From an uncultured Bacteroides sp. (GTDB lineage Bacteria > Bacteroidota > Bacteroidia > Bacteroidales > Bacteroidaceae), in assembly GCA_949294185.1 (NCBI GenBank), contig CASFGA010000011.1, positions 147,098-211,097 of the forward strand: a DNA stretch of 64,000 bases, read 5' to 3'. The notes under the pieces are model-generated. The model was not told the origin of the DNA. It worked only from the letters and a program-made list of their open reading frames with translations, and ran no database searches. How positions within the stretch are numbered: the stretch's first letter is position 1; every line of letters starts with the position of its first letter. The translations under genes were made by a program, and so were the position numbers. Below, one piece after another: positions 56,472 through 64,000 of this stretch.

Positions 56472-57166
56472 ACGAAGCTGTTTTTAAAATATCAATAAAT
56501 GAGGCCGGGAAGATTTTGAAAAAAATGGACTTTCTTAAGGTTAAGAAAGATATAAATATTGGTGAGTATTCTCAGGAATCAATAGATGCTGTAAAATCAG
56601 GTGATTTAAAGACAATTTATCAAACAGCAATAGATAATAATGATTACGAGTTGTTGTTAGATGATGACTCTATTTTTCAATTTAGCAAAAATGGAGATAA
56701 ACTTCGTTATGCATTTATTCAATCACAATCGACTTACTTTTCTTTTCAAGATTTTTTGTTAGAAATGTTTGATGAAAGTGATATCCCTACTGATGAGCAA
56801 TTATTAGAAGAAATGGAAGTTGATTATGCTGAAGATTATGAGCAAAGAAGAGCTGAACAGAAAATTAATTTAGGTGCAATGTATATTAGATATGATGTCG
56901 ATCATAACGGATATAGACCAAATTTGCATTCTTACGCACATATCCATATAGGGCTAAACAACAACTTTCGATTACCTAGCTCAATTATATTGACTCCGTT
57001 GTCTTTTGTTTTATTTGTTATGAAGCATGTTTATATTACTCATTGGGAAATTGCGATTAAACAGAATATTATTGATGATCAAATTCTCCAATTTAAGAGG
57101 TTGTGTGAAAATATACCCAATGAATTGTGGCAAATTTCAGAGCAAAGAGAGTTGTATATAATATAG
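56468..57166 (+). CDS. DUF2290-like protein coupled to the helicase
   Basis: The 232-residue protein starts inside the helicase stop (ATGA), so the two are translated together. The C-terminal half has the pattern I associate with DUF2290: YIRYDVDHNGYRPNLHSYAHIHIGLNNNFRLPSSIILTPLSFVLFVMKHVYITHW (HxHIG, R-x-P, LTP-x-x-F). An acidic middle part (EQLLEEMEVDYAEDYEQRRAEQ) separates it from the start, KISINEAGKILKKMDFLKVKK. No catalytic motif is certain, although H and D residues in the HxHIG block could bind metal. It is AT-rich like the helicase gene. Family assignment is from memory; partner function is unknown. Confidence 0.7.
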   Translation: MNEAVFKISINEAGKILKKMDFLKVKKDINIGEYSQESIDAVKSGDLKTIYQTAIDNNDYELLLDDDSIFQFSKNGDKLRYAFIQSQSTYFSFQDFLLEMFDESDIPTDEQLLEEMEVDYAEDYEQRRAEQKINLGAMYIRYDVDHNGYRPNLHSYAHIHIGLNNNFRLPSSIILTPLSFVLFVMKHVYITHWEIAIKQNIIDDQILQFKRLCENIPNELWQISEQRELYII

Positions 57167-57185
57167 TTTTTTCAATAGATTATAT

Positions 57186-58248
57186 TTAAGTGTTAGTAAG
57201 AGGTGATCTATGTATATCATCCATCAATAGAATATATTGTATCTTCTGGTCAGCGCACGCGCAGGCTGCGACCAGGCGGTCACGGCCGTATTTTTTCTCC
57301 AGAGTCAGTATACCCCGGTAGGATCTGAACGCTTTGGGAGGATATTGCATGACGCGTTCCACTTCCCGCAGATAATTCAATACAATATTGTCAATTTCCG
57401 AGGCGCGCCGGAAAAGTTTCTCCAGATCCTTGTCATAAGGACCATAGTGACCCGGCAGGTTGTGTTCCCTCTTCCATGAATAGGCGTAGGGAATGTCACA
57501 GCGGTCGTGGGCGGCAATAAGATTCATGCCGCAGTATATCTCCACCGTGTCGGCATCGTACAGCATGGTCACACGCCTTCCCACATGCTCCCTCGGGCAC
57601 TGTAATGGTGCTTGAAAAGAGAGACATAGGAGTTCCTGCCCACAGTCATGATTTTCCGCTCCTTCATCACGAAACGTTTTTCGGGAAGCGGGCGGAGGTA
57701 GTCCTTCTCGCTGCGCAGGAACATTTCCTTTCGGGATGTATCCCGGCCGGCCATCTTCTTTTCATTGAAATCAAGCAGAGAAATGCTGATGGCCGTATTG
57801 AGTTCATCCAGACTTGTGAATGTCAATCTGGTCCGCGGCATAGTGCTCCACATGACCGACAATCTTAATGTGAAACCTGTACTAGCGAACAATCCGTTTG
57901 AAGGAAGACAACCGGTAGCCGTCAGGATACTCGGCATGGTACTCCTTGAACAATTTTCTGACACTCGCCCCTTTTCGTGTCAGGCGGGATACATACCCGG
58001 GGAGCAGGGCTTCCAGTTCAATCCTTTTGGAAGAAGGATCCCGATGATGGGACTCCGTACAACCCAACATCTCATGCAACCGCTCGTCAGAGAGAGAAAG
58101 AAGCCGCTCAGTGCTTTTCCCGCTTGAAAGAAACAGGCCAGACATACTTGCGGACTGTGTTTCGGAATGTATGGAACGTATTCGCCGTTTCCTTGATGCC
58201 CATCCCGGCCGCATAACATCTTAAAATGCTTTTGATTCTTTTATTCAT
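57186..58248 (-). pseudogene. IS21-family transposase (istA), frameshifted and deleted
   Basis: The minus-strand ATG at 58248 starts MNKRIKSILRCYAAGMGIKETAN, the normal IstA N-terminus. Reading frames then change: ASGKSTERLLSLSDERLHEM (about 58130) and RFHIKIVGHVEHYAADQIDIH (about 57875) lie in other frames. After ADQIDIH the chain jumps to FTSLDELNTAISISLLDFNEKK, skipping the DDE catalytic core, and another frameshift lies at about 57595 (HYS / CPREHVGRRVTML). The end is the normal IstA C-terminus. The remnant spans about 354 codons against more than 500 in a full IstA, and no istB remains. It stops 19 nt from the end of the DUF2290 gene. Confidence 0.88.
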
Positions 58249-58420
58249 TTGTATAGATTCTATTATTACCCCGTCTCACCAGGACTCGGGATTCCAAATC
58301 TATACAAAAAATTTCCTGCATCAATAACTGAGAAGGGTCAATGCTGTTTGAGCCAATAGGGGCATTCTTATAATGGCCAAAGGGGACAAGTATACTGGGC
58401 CAAAAGGGTCAAACTTACTT
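58249..58420. mobile_element. IS21-type left end with three direct repeats
   Basis: Between the istA start and the hipA fragment lie three repeats with the core gccaa(a)agggg, at about 58351-58364, 58375-58388 and 58398-58412, 23-24 bp apart. Multiple short terminal repeats like these are typical of IS21-family ends. The HipA-like reading frame starts immediately after, so this is probably the outer boundary of the IS. Confidence 0.65.
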
Positions 58421-58702
58421 GGCTTTTCCAACTGGACGTTGTCTCCCGCTTACGATATGAATCCGACGCTGAATGAATACCAAAGCCTGCTCATCACTTC
58501 TACGTACAATAAAGCCGATTTACATATCCTGCTGGATGCTTGCGAGGATTATATGATAGGGCGAAAAGTGGCGGAAGGCATTATTCGCGAAGTAGCCAAT
58601 GCTGTAAAGGATTGGCGAAGCATAGCCATACGGCTTGACATTTCCAAGAGAGAGATGGATATGTTTACTAGCGTGTTGGATGGGCGGGGAGTGGTTTTAT
58701 AG
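58421..58702 (+). pseudogene. HipA-family kinase, C-terminal fragment cut at the IS end
   Basis: The open frame from 58373 begins in IS sequence; from 58421 it reads GFSNWTLSPAYDMNPTLNEYQSLLITSTYNKADLHILLDACEDYMI, which is the HipA C-terminal block (W-x-LSPAYD-N followed by the helical end). It stops at 58702 after about 94 residues. The N-terminal half, including the kinase P-loop and the DNA-binding HipB partner, is absent, so the toxin is broken. HipA kinases phosphorylate GltX and act with HipB as toxin-antitoxin systems. The fragment shows that this spot previously held a TA locus. Confidence 0.75.
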
Positions 58703-58829
58703 GTTTACAAATCTCGCAAATTCTTTGCCATGCTCCCCGATTTTCCCTATCTTCGCAAACGTCAATCCACCACCTCAATTTTCATCAAACACACTTTTCC
58801 GCCTCTTAAATTCATCGAATTCACGTTAC
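58703..58829. other. Short junction stretch, no gene
   Basis: A promoter-like TATCTTCG at 58748-58755 on the plus strand has no gene after it. On the minus strand an open frame is present but I cannot assign it. The stretch probably marks a rearrangement. Confidence 0.4.
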
Positions 58830-58958
58830 TTATAAACTTCTCCCTAATTGATAGGCTTGCTGCGGATAATCCGTATTCCTTACGCTGCCTGCCGTCCACA
58901 CTCCTGAAGCGATGGCAGATACTTTCAGTTTGTCTTTTCCCAAGAATCTTGTTTTCAT
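58830..58958 (-). pseudogene. Aldo/keto reductase N-terminal stub
   Basis: The minus-strand ATG at 58958 overlaps the flavin reductase stop in ATGA and starts MKTRFLGKDKLKVSAI, the usual start of an aldo/keto reductase. After that it departs from the family (ASGVWTAGSVRNTDY) and stops after about 42 codons. It is a truncated gene that was once the third gene of the flavin reductase operon. Confidence 0.7.
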
Positions 58959-59524
58959 CGCGTTTCCTCCTTCTTATTATATGCCTTGCCGAAACTGGTG
59001 CATTTGCCGATGGTTTCGCCAGTACGTAGGTAGGTGTAGTTCGGCATCTCGAAGAGAACAGGTTTCAGCTTGTCGTAATCGGGCTTGCCCTTTTCGTTCA
59101 GGCAATCCTCGTCCACATAGGTGTTCGTTATCTTGCAGATGAAGTTGTCGAAGGTGTCCGTCTCGTAGTTGTCCACTACCTCGCACTCCATCACCAGCGG
59201 ACTTTCGTCAATGACGGGCGTTCCGGCTTCGCCCTTGTGATAGATAAATACATCCGACTTGTCTGCCTTTGCTCCGCCCACGCAGCCTACATAGTCAGCA
59301 CGCACGAGCATCGCCTCGCTTACCATATTAACGGACACCTTGCCCGTCTGCCTGACCCCTTCATTGGTGTAATGCTTCTTGAATAGGCTCAACATGATTT
59401 GGTCGTGCCCGATGATACCCACGTGGGCGACCAGCAGCCAGTTCACTTTTCCGTTCACTTCCGTACCCACGACAACTGCGGGCGTGGGATACAATGCCAA
59501 TACATTTCCGATGTTCTTCTTCAT
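58955..59524 (-). CDS. Flavin reductase family protein
   Basis: The 189-residue protein has the flavin reductase-like split barrel: MKKNIGNVLALYPTPAVVVGTEVNGKVNWLLVAHVGIIGHDQIMLSLFKKHYTNEGVRQTGKVSVNMVSEAML at the start, and ECEVVDNYETDTFDNFICKITNTYV later. It binds FMN and probably acts as a NAD(P)H-dependent reductase or flavoredoxin; the partner is unknown. It is flanked by a 4-nt overlap with the small gene upstream and by an overlapping aldo/keto reductase stub downstream. Confidence 0.88.
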   Translation of the reverse strand: MKKNIGNVLALYPTPAVVVGTEVNGKVNWLLVAHVGIIGHDQIMLSLFKKHYTNEGVRQTGKVSVNMVSEAMLVRADYVGCVGGAKADKSDVFIYHKGEAGTPVIDESPLVMECEVVDNYETDTFDNFICKITNTYVDEDCLNEKGKPDYDKLKPVLFEMPNYTYLRTGETIGKCTSFGKAYNKKEETR

Positions 59525-59733
59525 TGTCTTTTTATGTTTATAATCCTATTATTCTCTATTAGTTCGGAGAGACCTTTCAGTATCTCCACTTCGTTAGGTT
59601 CCAAAGGGATGGAAGTCTCTCCGTAAAGGAAATAGCGCAAGAGTTGTTGCGGTGTTACATGGTGACGGTATGCGATGAAGCACACCGCCTCGTCCGCGCA
59701 CAATTCTTCAGGTAATTCTGTTTTCTGTTCCAT
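59521..59733 (-). CDS. Small conserved protein heading the flavin reductase operon
   Basis: The 70-residue protein (MEQKTELPEELCADEAVCFIAYRHHVTPQQLLRYFLYGETSIPLEPNEVEILKGLSELIENN...) has no signal or membrane helix and no family I can name. Its stop overlaps the flavin reductase start by 4 nt, so translation is coupled. The -7 element at 59760-59767 serves it. Confidence 0.65.
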   Translation of the reverse strand: MEQKTELPEELCADEAVCFIAYRHHVTPQQLLRYFLYGETSIPLEPNEVEILKGLSELIENNRIINIKRQ

Positions 59734-59759
59734 TCTTCTATATTCTTAATTGTTTGATG

Positions 59760-59767
59760 CAAAATTA
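59760..59767 (-). promoter_or_regulatory. -7 element of the flavin reductase operon
   Basis: The minus strand reads TAATTTTG, 26 bases before the ATG at 59733. It lies in the 51-bp gap shared with the divergent AraC gene. Confidence 0.55.
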
Positions 59768-59784
59768 CACCGGAATAAGAAAGA

Positions 59785-60684
59785 ATGAGCAAGATATTGA
59801 AAGTTAGGAATGTCAATGATTACAGCCGCTACCTCGGATGCGCCGACCAGCACCCGTTGGTCAGCGTCATTGACTATGACGAGGTTTCGCCCATACGCCA
59901 CAGCCTGAACAATTACAGTGTGTATGGGCTGTTCCTGCGGGACGATGCCGATGTGGATTTGGACTATGGTTGCGGCAAATACGATTATAACAAAGGTACG
60001 CTGCTCTGCGTGGCTCCCGGACAGATTGGCGGTAAAGAGGATAATGGCGAGCGGGTGGCGATTACCGGTTGGGCGCTCCTGTTCCATCCCGACCTGCTGC
60101 ATGGTTTCCCGCTCGAAAAGCGTATCAAGGAGTATTCGTTTTTCGACTACCGCGTGAATGAAGCCCTGCACATGATCGACGAAGAACACGATATTCTCGT
60201 TTCGCTGATGCGCCAGATGCGTGAGGAACTTGACAAGAATTCGGACGAGCTTCAAAACGCCATTCTCGTGGGCTACATTGAACTGACGCTCAACTTCTGC
60301 CAGCGATTCTACAACCGCCAGTTCGTCACCCGAAAGGTTGAGAACTCCGACATCCTCGTTCGCTTCGACCGCCTGCTCCGTGAGTATTTCGAGGACAAAC
60401 TCCAGCTGACCCTCGGTCTGCCCACCGTGCAATATTGCGCCGACAAGCTGTGCATGTCCGCCAATTACTTCGGCGATGTCATCAAGAAGACCACCGGCGA
60501 CACGGCGAGCAGCCACATCCGTCAGTTTGTCATCCAGCTTGCCAAGAACGGGCTAGCGGCAGGGGAAACCGTCTCCCAAGTGTCCGACCGCCTTGGCTTC
60601 GAATATCCCCAGCACTTCAGCCGGATGTTCAAGAAGCAGGAGGGCGTTACGCCGTCGGAGTACATCGGGAAGATGCGGTTCTGA
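59785..60684 (+). CDS. AraC family transcriptional regulator
   Basis: The 299-residue protein has an N-terminal cupin-like sensor (SVIDYDEVSPIRHSLNNYSVYGLFLRDDADVDLDYGCGKYDYNKGTLLCVAPGQIGG) and a C-terminal AraC DNA-binding domain (TVQYCADKLCMSANYFGDVIKKTTGDTASSHIRQ, then ETVSQVSDRLGFEYPQHFSRMFKKQEGVTPSEYI). It lies between the flavin reductase operon and the amidohydrolase operon and is the natural regulator of both. The acidic ligand is not known. Confidence 0.92.
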   Translation: MSKILKVRNVNDYSRYLGCADQHPLVSVIDYDEVSPIRHSLNNYSVYGLFLRDDADVDLDYGCGKYDYNKGTLLCVAPGQIGGKEDNGERVAITGWALLFHPDLLHGFPLEKRIKEYSFFDYRVNEALHMIDEEHDILVSLMRQMREELDKNSDELQNAILVGYIELTLNFCQRFYNRQFVTRKVENSDILVRFDRLLREYFEDKLQLTLGLPTVQYCADKLCMSANYFGDVIKKTTGDTASSHIRQFVIQLAKNGLAAGETVSQVSDRLGFEYPQHFSRMFKKQEGVTPSEYIGKMRF

Positions 60685-60742
60685 TTCCGTTGCAAATGTT
60701 AATAAAGATGACCCCAGAACTGATGTAGGCTCACTTCCGAGG

Positions 60743-61771
60743 TCATCTTTCATCAATAGCGTTTCCCTCAAACAGCCGCTCCGCATTTTTCCACAGTATA
60801 TCCTCGCTGTAAGGAGCCAATTCCTCATCTGATGTCAGTGCCTGCTGCAACCTTTGCAGGTTGGCTTTCAGCACAGCATCGGGTAGGTAGGGGTAATCCG
60901 AACCGTAAAAGATGTGGTCGGGCGTGGTGAGGGTGAGCAGCGACCGCAAGACTTCGGGGGTAGGACTGCCCGCCAAGTCGAAGTAGAGGCGCGACAAGTT
61001 GGCTTCCCAGTCTATAGGTTGCATATAGTCCTGCGCGACCATTGCCGGGAGGATGGATTTCATTCTCGGCAACGCCAACGGCAGGAACGAGCCGCAATGG
61101 GGCACGACCACTTTCAAGTTCGGGTAACGCACAAGCACGTTCCTTGCCAACATATTCACCACGGCACGGGTGGTCTCCGCCGGATATTCGTACATTGCCA
61201 ACGGTGTGGTGGCAATGATTCCCTCCGGGTAAGGCGTGGGGCGGTGCGGATGGATGATGATGACGGCGTGACGCTCGTTCAGGACTTCCATCAGTGGATC
61301 CAGTTCCTCATCGCCCAAGTATTGCCCCCGGCTGTTGGTCGCTAGCTTCACGCCGTCCGCACCTAATGTATCAAGCGCATAAATGGCTTCGCGGATAGCA
61401 GCATTCATATCGGGCAGAGGCAGGGCGGCGCAGAACTTGAACCTGCCGGGGTATTGCCGTTTCACCTTTGCCGAAACCTCGTTTACCCGGCGGATGCACT
61501 TGGCGCTTTCTTCTATATTATTATAATAGGGCTGCGGAGCGGGCATCGTAAGTACAGCGGTGCGGATGTCGGCACTGTCCATAAAGGCGATGTGCCGCTC
61601 CGCATCCCATTCGGGCAACGGGAAGGTCTCTTCCAGTTCCGCCCCGTGCGCTTTCAGCATTTCCACGTATTCGGGGATGATGATGTGGGTGTGGACATCG
61701 ACCGTCTGTGCTAACAAGGGATCAACGGCCGATGTCATACACAGTAATCCCATATAGATTTTCCGTTTCAT
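60743..61771 (-). CDS. Amidohydrolase family protein, probably exported
   Basis: The 342-residue protein has a signal-like start (MKRKIYMGLLCMTSAVDPLLAQ) and the amidohydrolase/ACMSD-like metal sites: VDVHTHIIIPEYVEM (HxH), IIHPHRPTPYPEG, VVPHCGSFLPL and FYGSDYPYLPDAV (Asp). The signal and last-gene position in an operon of a flavodoxin, a monooxygenase-like lipoprotein and an aldo/keto reductase suggest a role in degrading a small organic compound. Substrate unknown; decarboxylase or hydrolase are both possible. Confidence 0.87.
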   Translation of the reverse strand: MKRKIYMGLLCMTSAVDPLLAQTVDVHTHIIIPEYVEMLKAHGAELEETFPLPEWDAERHIAFMDSADIRTAVLTMPAPQPYYNNIEESAKCIRRVNEVSAKVKRQYPGRFKFCAALPLPDMNAAIREAIYALDTLGADGVKLATNSRGQYLGDEELDPLMEVLNERHAVIIIHPHRPTPYPEGIIATTPLAMYEYPAETTRAVVNMLARNVLVRYPNLKVVVPHCGSFLPLALPRMKSILPAMVAQDYMQPIDWEANLSRLYFDLAGSPTPEVLRSLLTLTTPDHIFYGSDYPYLPDAVLKANLQRLQQALTSDEELAPYSEDILWKNAERLFEGNAIDER

Positions 61772-61780
61772 CAGTTATAC

Positions 61781-62677
61781 TCAAATCATCGGCATTTCCC
61801 AAGAACCGCGTGTATCAACTCCTGTTTCTTCCGCTGCTGTCTCCATTTGACTGATTTCCTCTGCCGTAAGGGAAATGCGCATGGCTTTGACCGCATCCTG
61901 CACTTGCGACACTTTCGTCACTCCGATAATTGGCGTAGTGCCTTTGGCTATAGCCCATGCCAAAGCTACCTGTGCGGGCGATACGCCGTACTTCACGCCG
62001 ATGCCGCGCATGACGGTTACCAACTTCTCTATCTGGGGCAGCATCGGATTGTAGGTCTCTCCGCGCAGGCTGCCTGCCGGAAGCGGATGCTGCGTGTCGT
62101 ATTTGCCGCTCAACGCTCCCTGCTCCAGTACCATATATACCCAGAAGCCGATGCCGTTCTCCTTGCAGTAGTCCAGGATGCCGGCTTTCTCCGACGAGCG
62201 GTAGAGCAAGCTGTAATGATTCTGCACGGCTGACACATGTACGCCTTCCGCTGAGAGGATTTCCTCCGCCCGCTTGATTTGCGCCAAGTTATGGTTGGAA
62301 ACTCCCACACGGCGCACCTTGCCGCTCTTCACCAATGGAATGAGGTAAGGCGTCCAGCGTTCCACGTCAGCTGGATTGTGGATCCAGTACATGTCTATAT
62401 AATCCGTGCCGAAACGCGAGAGGCTGCTTTCGCACATGGCTGCCACGGGGTCTGCCGCCGTCTCATCGGCTATCTGTGGGGTGAACTTCGTAGAGATAAA
62501 CATGTCCTCGCGTTTGCATCCTTTGGTAAAAGACGACAGGATGGTTTCCGAATCGCCCATGCCATAGACCACGGCGGAGTCCCACAGGTTCAGCCCGTTT
62601 TTCATGGCCTCGTCAAATACAGGACGCAGTTCGTCCACGCCTACGTTGTTGCCAAACACTTGGTCGCCTCCGGCCAT
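61781..62677 (-). CDS. Aldo/keto reductase, apparently missing its N-terminal strand
   Basis: The first ATG gives 298 residues starting MAGGDQVFGNNVGVDELRPVFDEAMKNGLNLWDSAVVYGMGDSE. Relatives have about 25 residues before GKGMAGG. Here the in-frame codons upstream read WSWGKG, preceded by AINNNQT and then by the end of the neighbouring gene, and no ATG or good alternative start exists. The rest looks intact: LWDSAVVYGM (Asp and Tyr), ISTKFTPQIA (Lys), YWIHNPADVERW (His). It lies 9 nt before the amidohydrolase gene. It may use an unusual start, or the first strand may be lost. Confidence 0.8.
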   Translation of the reverse strand: MAGGDQVFGNNVGVDELRPVFDEAMKNGLNLWDSAVVYGMGDSETILSSFTKGCKREDMFISTKFTPQIADETAADPVAAMCESSLSRFGTDYIDMYWIHNPADVERWTPYLIPLVKSGKVRRVGVSNHNLAQIKRAEEILSAEGVHVSAVQNHYSLLYRSSEKAGILDYCKENGIGFWVYMVLEQGALSGKYDTQHPLPAGSLRGETYNPMLPQIEKLVTVMRGIGVKYGVSPAQVALAWAIAKGTTPIIGVTKVSQVQDAVKAMRISLTAEEISQMETAAEETGVDTRGSWEMPMI

Positions 62678-62717
62678 TCCTTTGCCCCACGACCATGTTT
62701 GATTGTTATTAATTGCG

Positions 62718-63158
62718 TTACTCCATAAAGTTGTTGATTCGGTTGGCAGGGTTGAGCGGCGTCTGGTCTGTCAGTTCCAACGACTTGACCATGTGCAGCG
62801 TCCCTTGCTTGTACTTCTGGAAATGCGCGGAAGCTATGTGCTTGTCGTAAGCCTCCCGGCTCGCGTATGTTTCAAGGATGGTTATTTGGCAGGGATTCTC
62901 TTTCTCGCCGACGGCATACATGGTCAGTACGCCCGGTTCGGTACGCAGGGAGATTTCGCCCACTTCTGTTGCATATTTCGTATATTCATCGAGATATTGC
63001 GGATAGACCTCGACTTTCGACAGGCGCACGATGCCGCTTGACGTCATCTGTTGCTTGGCACACATACCCGACTGCGTGGACGGATGCGTTTCCTTTCCAG
63101 TTCCGCCGCACGACAACAGTCCGAACAGGAGCAATGCGGTTAATAGATTTCGTATCAT
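62718..63158 (-). CDS. Antibiotic biosynthesis monooxygenase-like lipoprotein
   Basis: The ATG at 63158 (MIRNLLTALLLFGLLSCGGTG) gives a lipoprotein signal with lipobox LLSC; a longer reading from 63176 overlaps the flavodoxin gene. The mature protein of about 130 residues has an ABM-like ferredoxin fold (VRLSKVEVYPQYLDEYTKYATEVGEISLRTEPGVLTMYAVGEKENPCQITILETYASREAYDKHIASAHFQKYKQ). Such domains act on quinols or heme without cofactors. It follows the flavodoxin gene by 4 nt. Confidence 0.85.
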   Translation of the reverse strand: MIRNLLTALLLFGLLSCGGTGKETHPSTQSGMCAKQQMTSSGIVRLSKVEVYPQYLDEYTKYATEVGEISLRTEPGVLTMYAVGEKENPCQITILETYASREAYDKHIASAHFQKYKQGTLHMVKSLELTDQTPLNPANRINNFME

Positions 63159-63162
63159 ATTA

Positions 63163-64000
63163 TTATTGTCTTTCAAATCTTACATTCATACTCTCCGTTC
63201 CTTGCAACAGACTGATGCCGTTGTCATCGATATGTCCGATTTTGATGAGCGAATTGCTCTCCGACCAATCACGGCAGAAGATGGCGACATTGCCCCACGG
63301 CTCGTAGATCGTAATGTCGCCCGCTTTCGGCTCACAACCGCGCGGTGTATCGTCAAGGCTGAGTGCCGGGTCGGGATAGAATATCTTTTCCGTGCCGTTG
63401 TTGTAGTCCTCCAATGTAACCTCCAGCGGCAAGCGGGAAAGGAAATCGCGGGCTGCACCGTTGTCTTCCATCGTAGCGGTAATGGTCTGTCCGTCCACGA
63501 TGATATTGATGTTTAAGGAAGTGGCATCGGGTGTATCCGATTCTTCACGGCTTGCACCAAGACTTTCCAGCCATTGCGGAATGCGTGTAGCCATATTGCC
63601 CAGCGTACTGGATGTGAGCAACAGCGATTCTTCAAACACGGCATCGGGGACAAGCGTTTCCGCATCCCTCTCGGAAGTGCCTATGCCGCTACTCCCGCTG
63701 CTAGCAAAAAGGGCGATACGCTTTCCGGCAAGCAACTCGGCGTGATTGTGCAGGAAAGCCTGCATCGGGGTAGCAATATGGCTGTACCAGATGGGATAGC
63801 CGATGAATACGATGTCATACTCGTCGAAACTTTCTACGGAAGTGGTGATAGCAGGATAGTTGCCTTGTCCGATAGCATCCAGTTCCGCTTGTGCCCAGTC
63901 AAGCATCGCGTTGTAGTCATCCTCGTAAGGCGTTTCCGGCTCTACCACTATCATATCGCAATCCAATGTGGACTGGATGGTCTGCGCCATCCGCTCGGTA
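63163..64000 (-). CDS. Flavodoxin fused to a cyclophilin-like domain, 5' end outside the window
   Basis: The open frame enters at base 64000 with TERMAQTIQSTLDC, the phosphate-binding loop side of a flavodoxin (normally SGNTERMA). The flavodoxin part continues to about 150 residues (DIVFIGYPIWYSHIATPMQAFL, then ALFASSGSSGIGTSERDAETL). A second domain follows, resembling the cyclophilin-like module (LNINIIVDGQTITATMEDNGAARDFLSRLPLEVTLEDYNNGTEKIFYPD, then DITIYEPWGNVAIFCRDW). Such fusions are seen in Bacteroidetes. The start codon is beyond the edge. It is the first or second gene of the operon that runs to the amidohydrolase gene. Confidence 0.82.
   Translation of the reverse strand, partial: TERMAQTIQSTLDCDMIVVEPETPYEDDYNAMLDWAQAELDAIGQGNYPAITTSVESFDEYDIVFIGYPIWYSHIATPMQAFLHNHAELLAGKRIALFASSGSSGIGTSERDAETLVPDAVFEESLLLTSSTLGNMATRIPQWLESLGASREESDTPDATSLNINIIVDGQTITATMEDNGAARDFLSRLPLEVTLEDYNNGTEKIFYPDPALSLDDTPRGCEPKAGDITIYEPWGNVAIFCRDWSESNSLIKIGHIDDNGISLLQGTESMNVRFERQ

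Overview
The window looks like a chromosomal segment of a Bacteroidales bacterium, probably Bacteroides or Phocaeicola. Three things point there. Most intergenic regions carry the Bacteroidetes -7 promoter element TAnnTTTG. The ATP synthase operon has the Bacteroidetes order beta-epsilon-(membrane protein)-a-c-b-delta-alpha-gamma. Many small lipoproteins and envelope proteins are of Bacteroidetes-restricted types (DUF4296-like, PepSY-like, TonB-domain proteins, degenerate DksA, long LspA). I saw no rRNA, tRNA or CRISPR array.

Layout. 1-9.9 kb: end of gcvT, tatA with an overlapping M23 peptidase, a C69 dipeptidase, a peptide/proton symporter, a TPR protein, a sugar-kinase-like phosphotransferase, an HU-like protein, a 22-bp tandem repeat array and a lipoprotein. 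10-18.8 kb (minus strand): an AddAB-type helicase-nuclease pair, an RluA-type pseudouridine synthase and ispE. 18.9-30.5 kb: DUF456 protein, dnaB, an EamA transporter, a YigZ protein, an acetyltransferase, an L,D-transpeptidase lipoprotein, an AraC regulator divergent from two aldo/keto reductases, a YycJ-like hydrolase, a double TonB-domain protein and YjbQ. 30.7-38.0 kb: the complete F1Fo ATP synthase operon. 38-47.5 kb: envelope proteins, ileS, a DksA-like protein, lspA, small conserved genes and ndk. 47.7-54.2 kb: a redox block made of a NapH/NapG-like fusion with an internal twin-arginine motif, a Tat-lipoprotein aldo/keto reductase with ferredoxin clusters, a Nim-like flavoprotein, an iron alcohol dehydrogenase and formate-tetrahydrofolate ligase.

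54.3-58.9 kb is clearly foreign or scrambled. It holds a very AT-rich two-gene cassette (SF1 DEGQD helicase plus a DUF2290-like protein, overlapping by 4 nt), then a decayed IS21-type istA that has lost its catalytic core, then a 3' fragment of a HipA-type kinase cut at the IS end, then a stub of an aldo/keto reductase. The helicase/DUF2290 pair is my best candidate for an undescribed system, most plausibly phage or plasmid defence. 59-64 kb: an AraC-controlled redox region with a flavin reductase operon on one side, and on the other a flavodoxin-cyclophilin fusion, a monooxygenase-like lipoprotein, an N-terminally short aldo/keto reductase and a secreted amidohydrolase.

Two other points stand out. 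IleS carries G-I-H-H where class I synthetases have HxGH. A 22-bp repeat array that can form small hairpins follows the HU-like gene.
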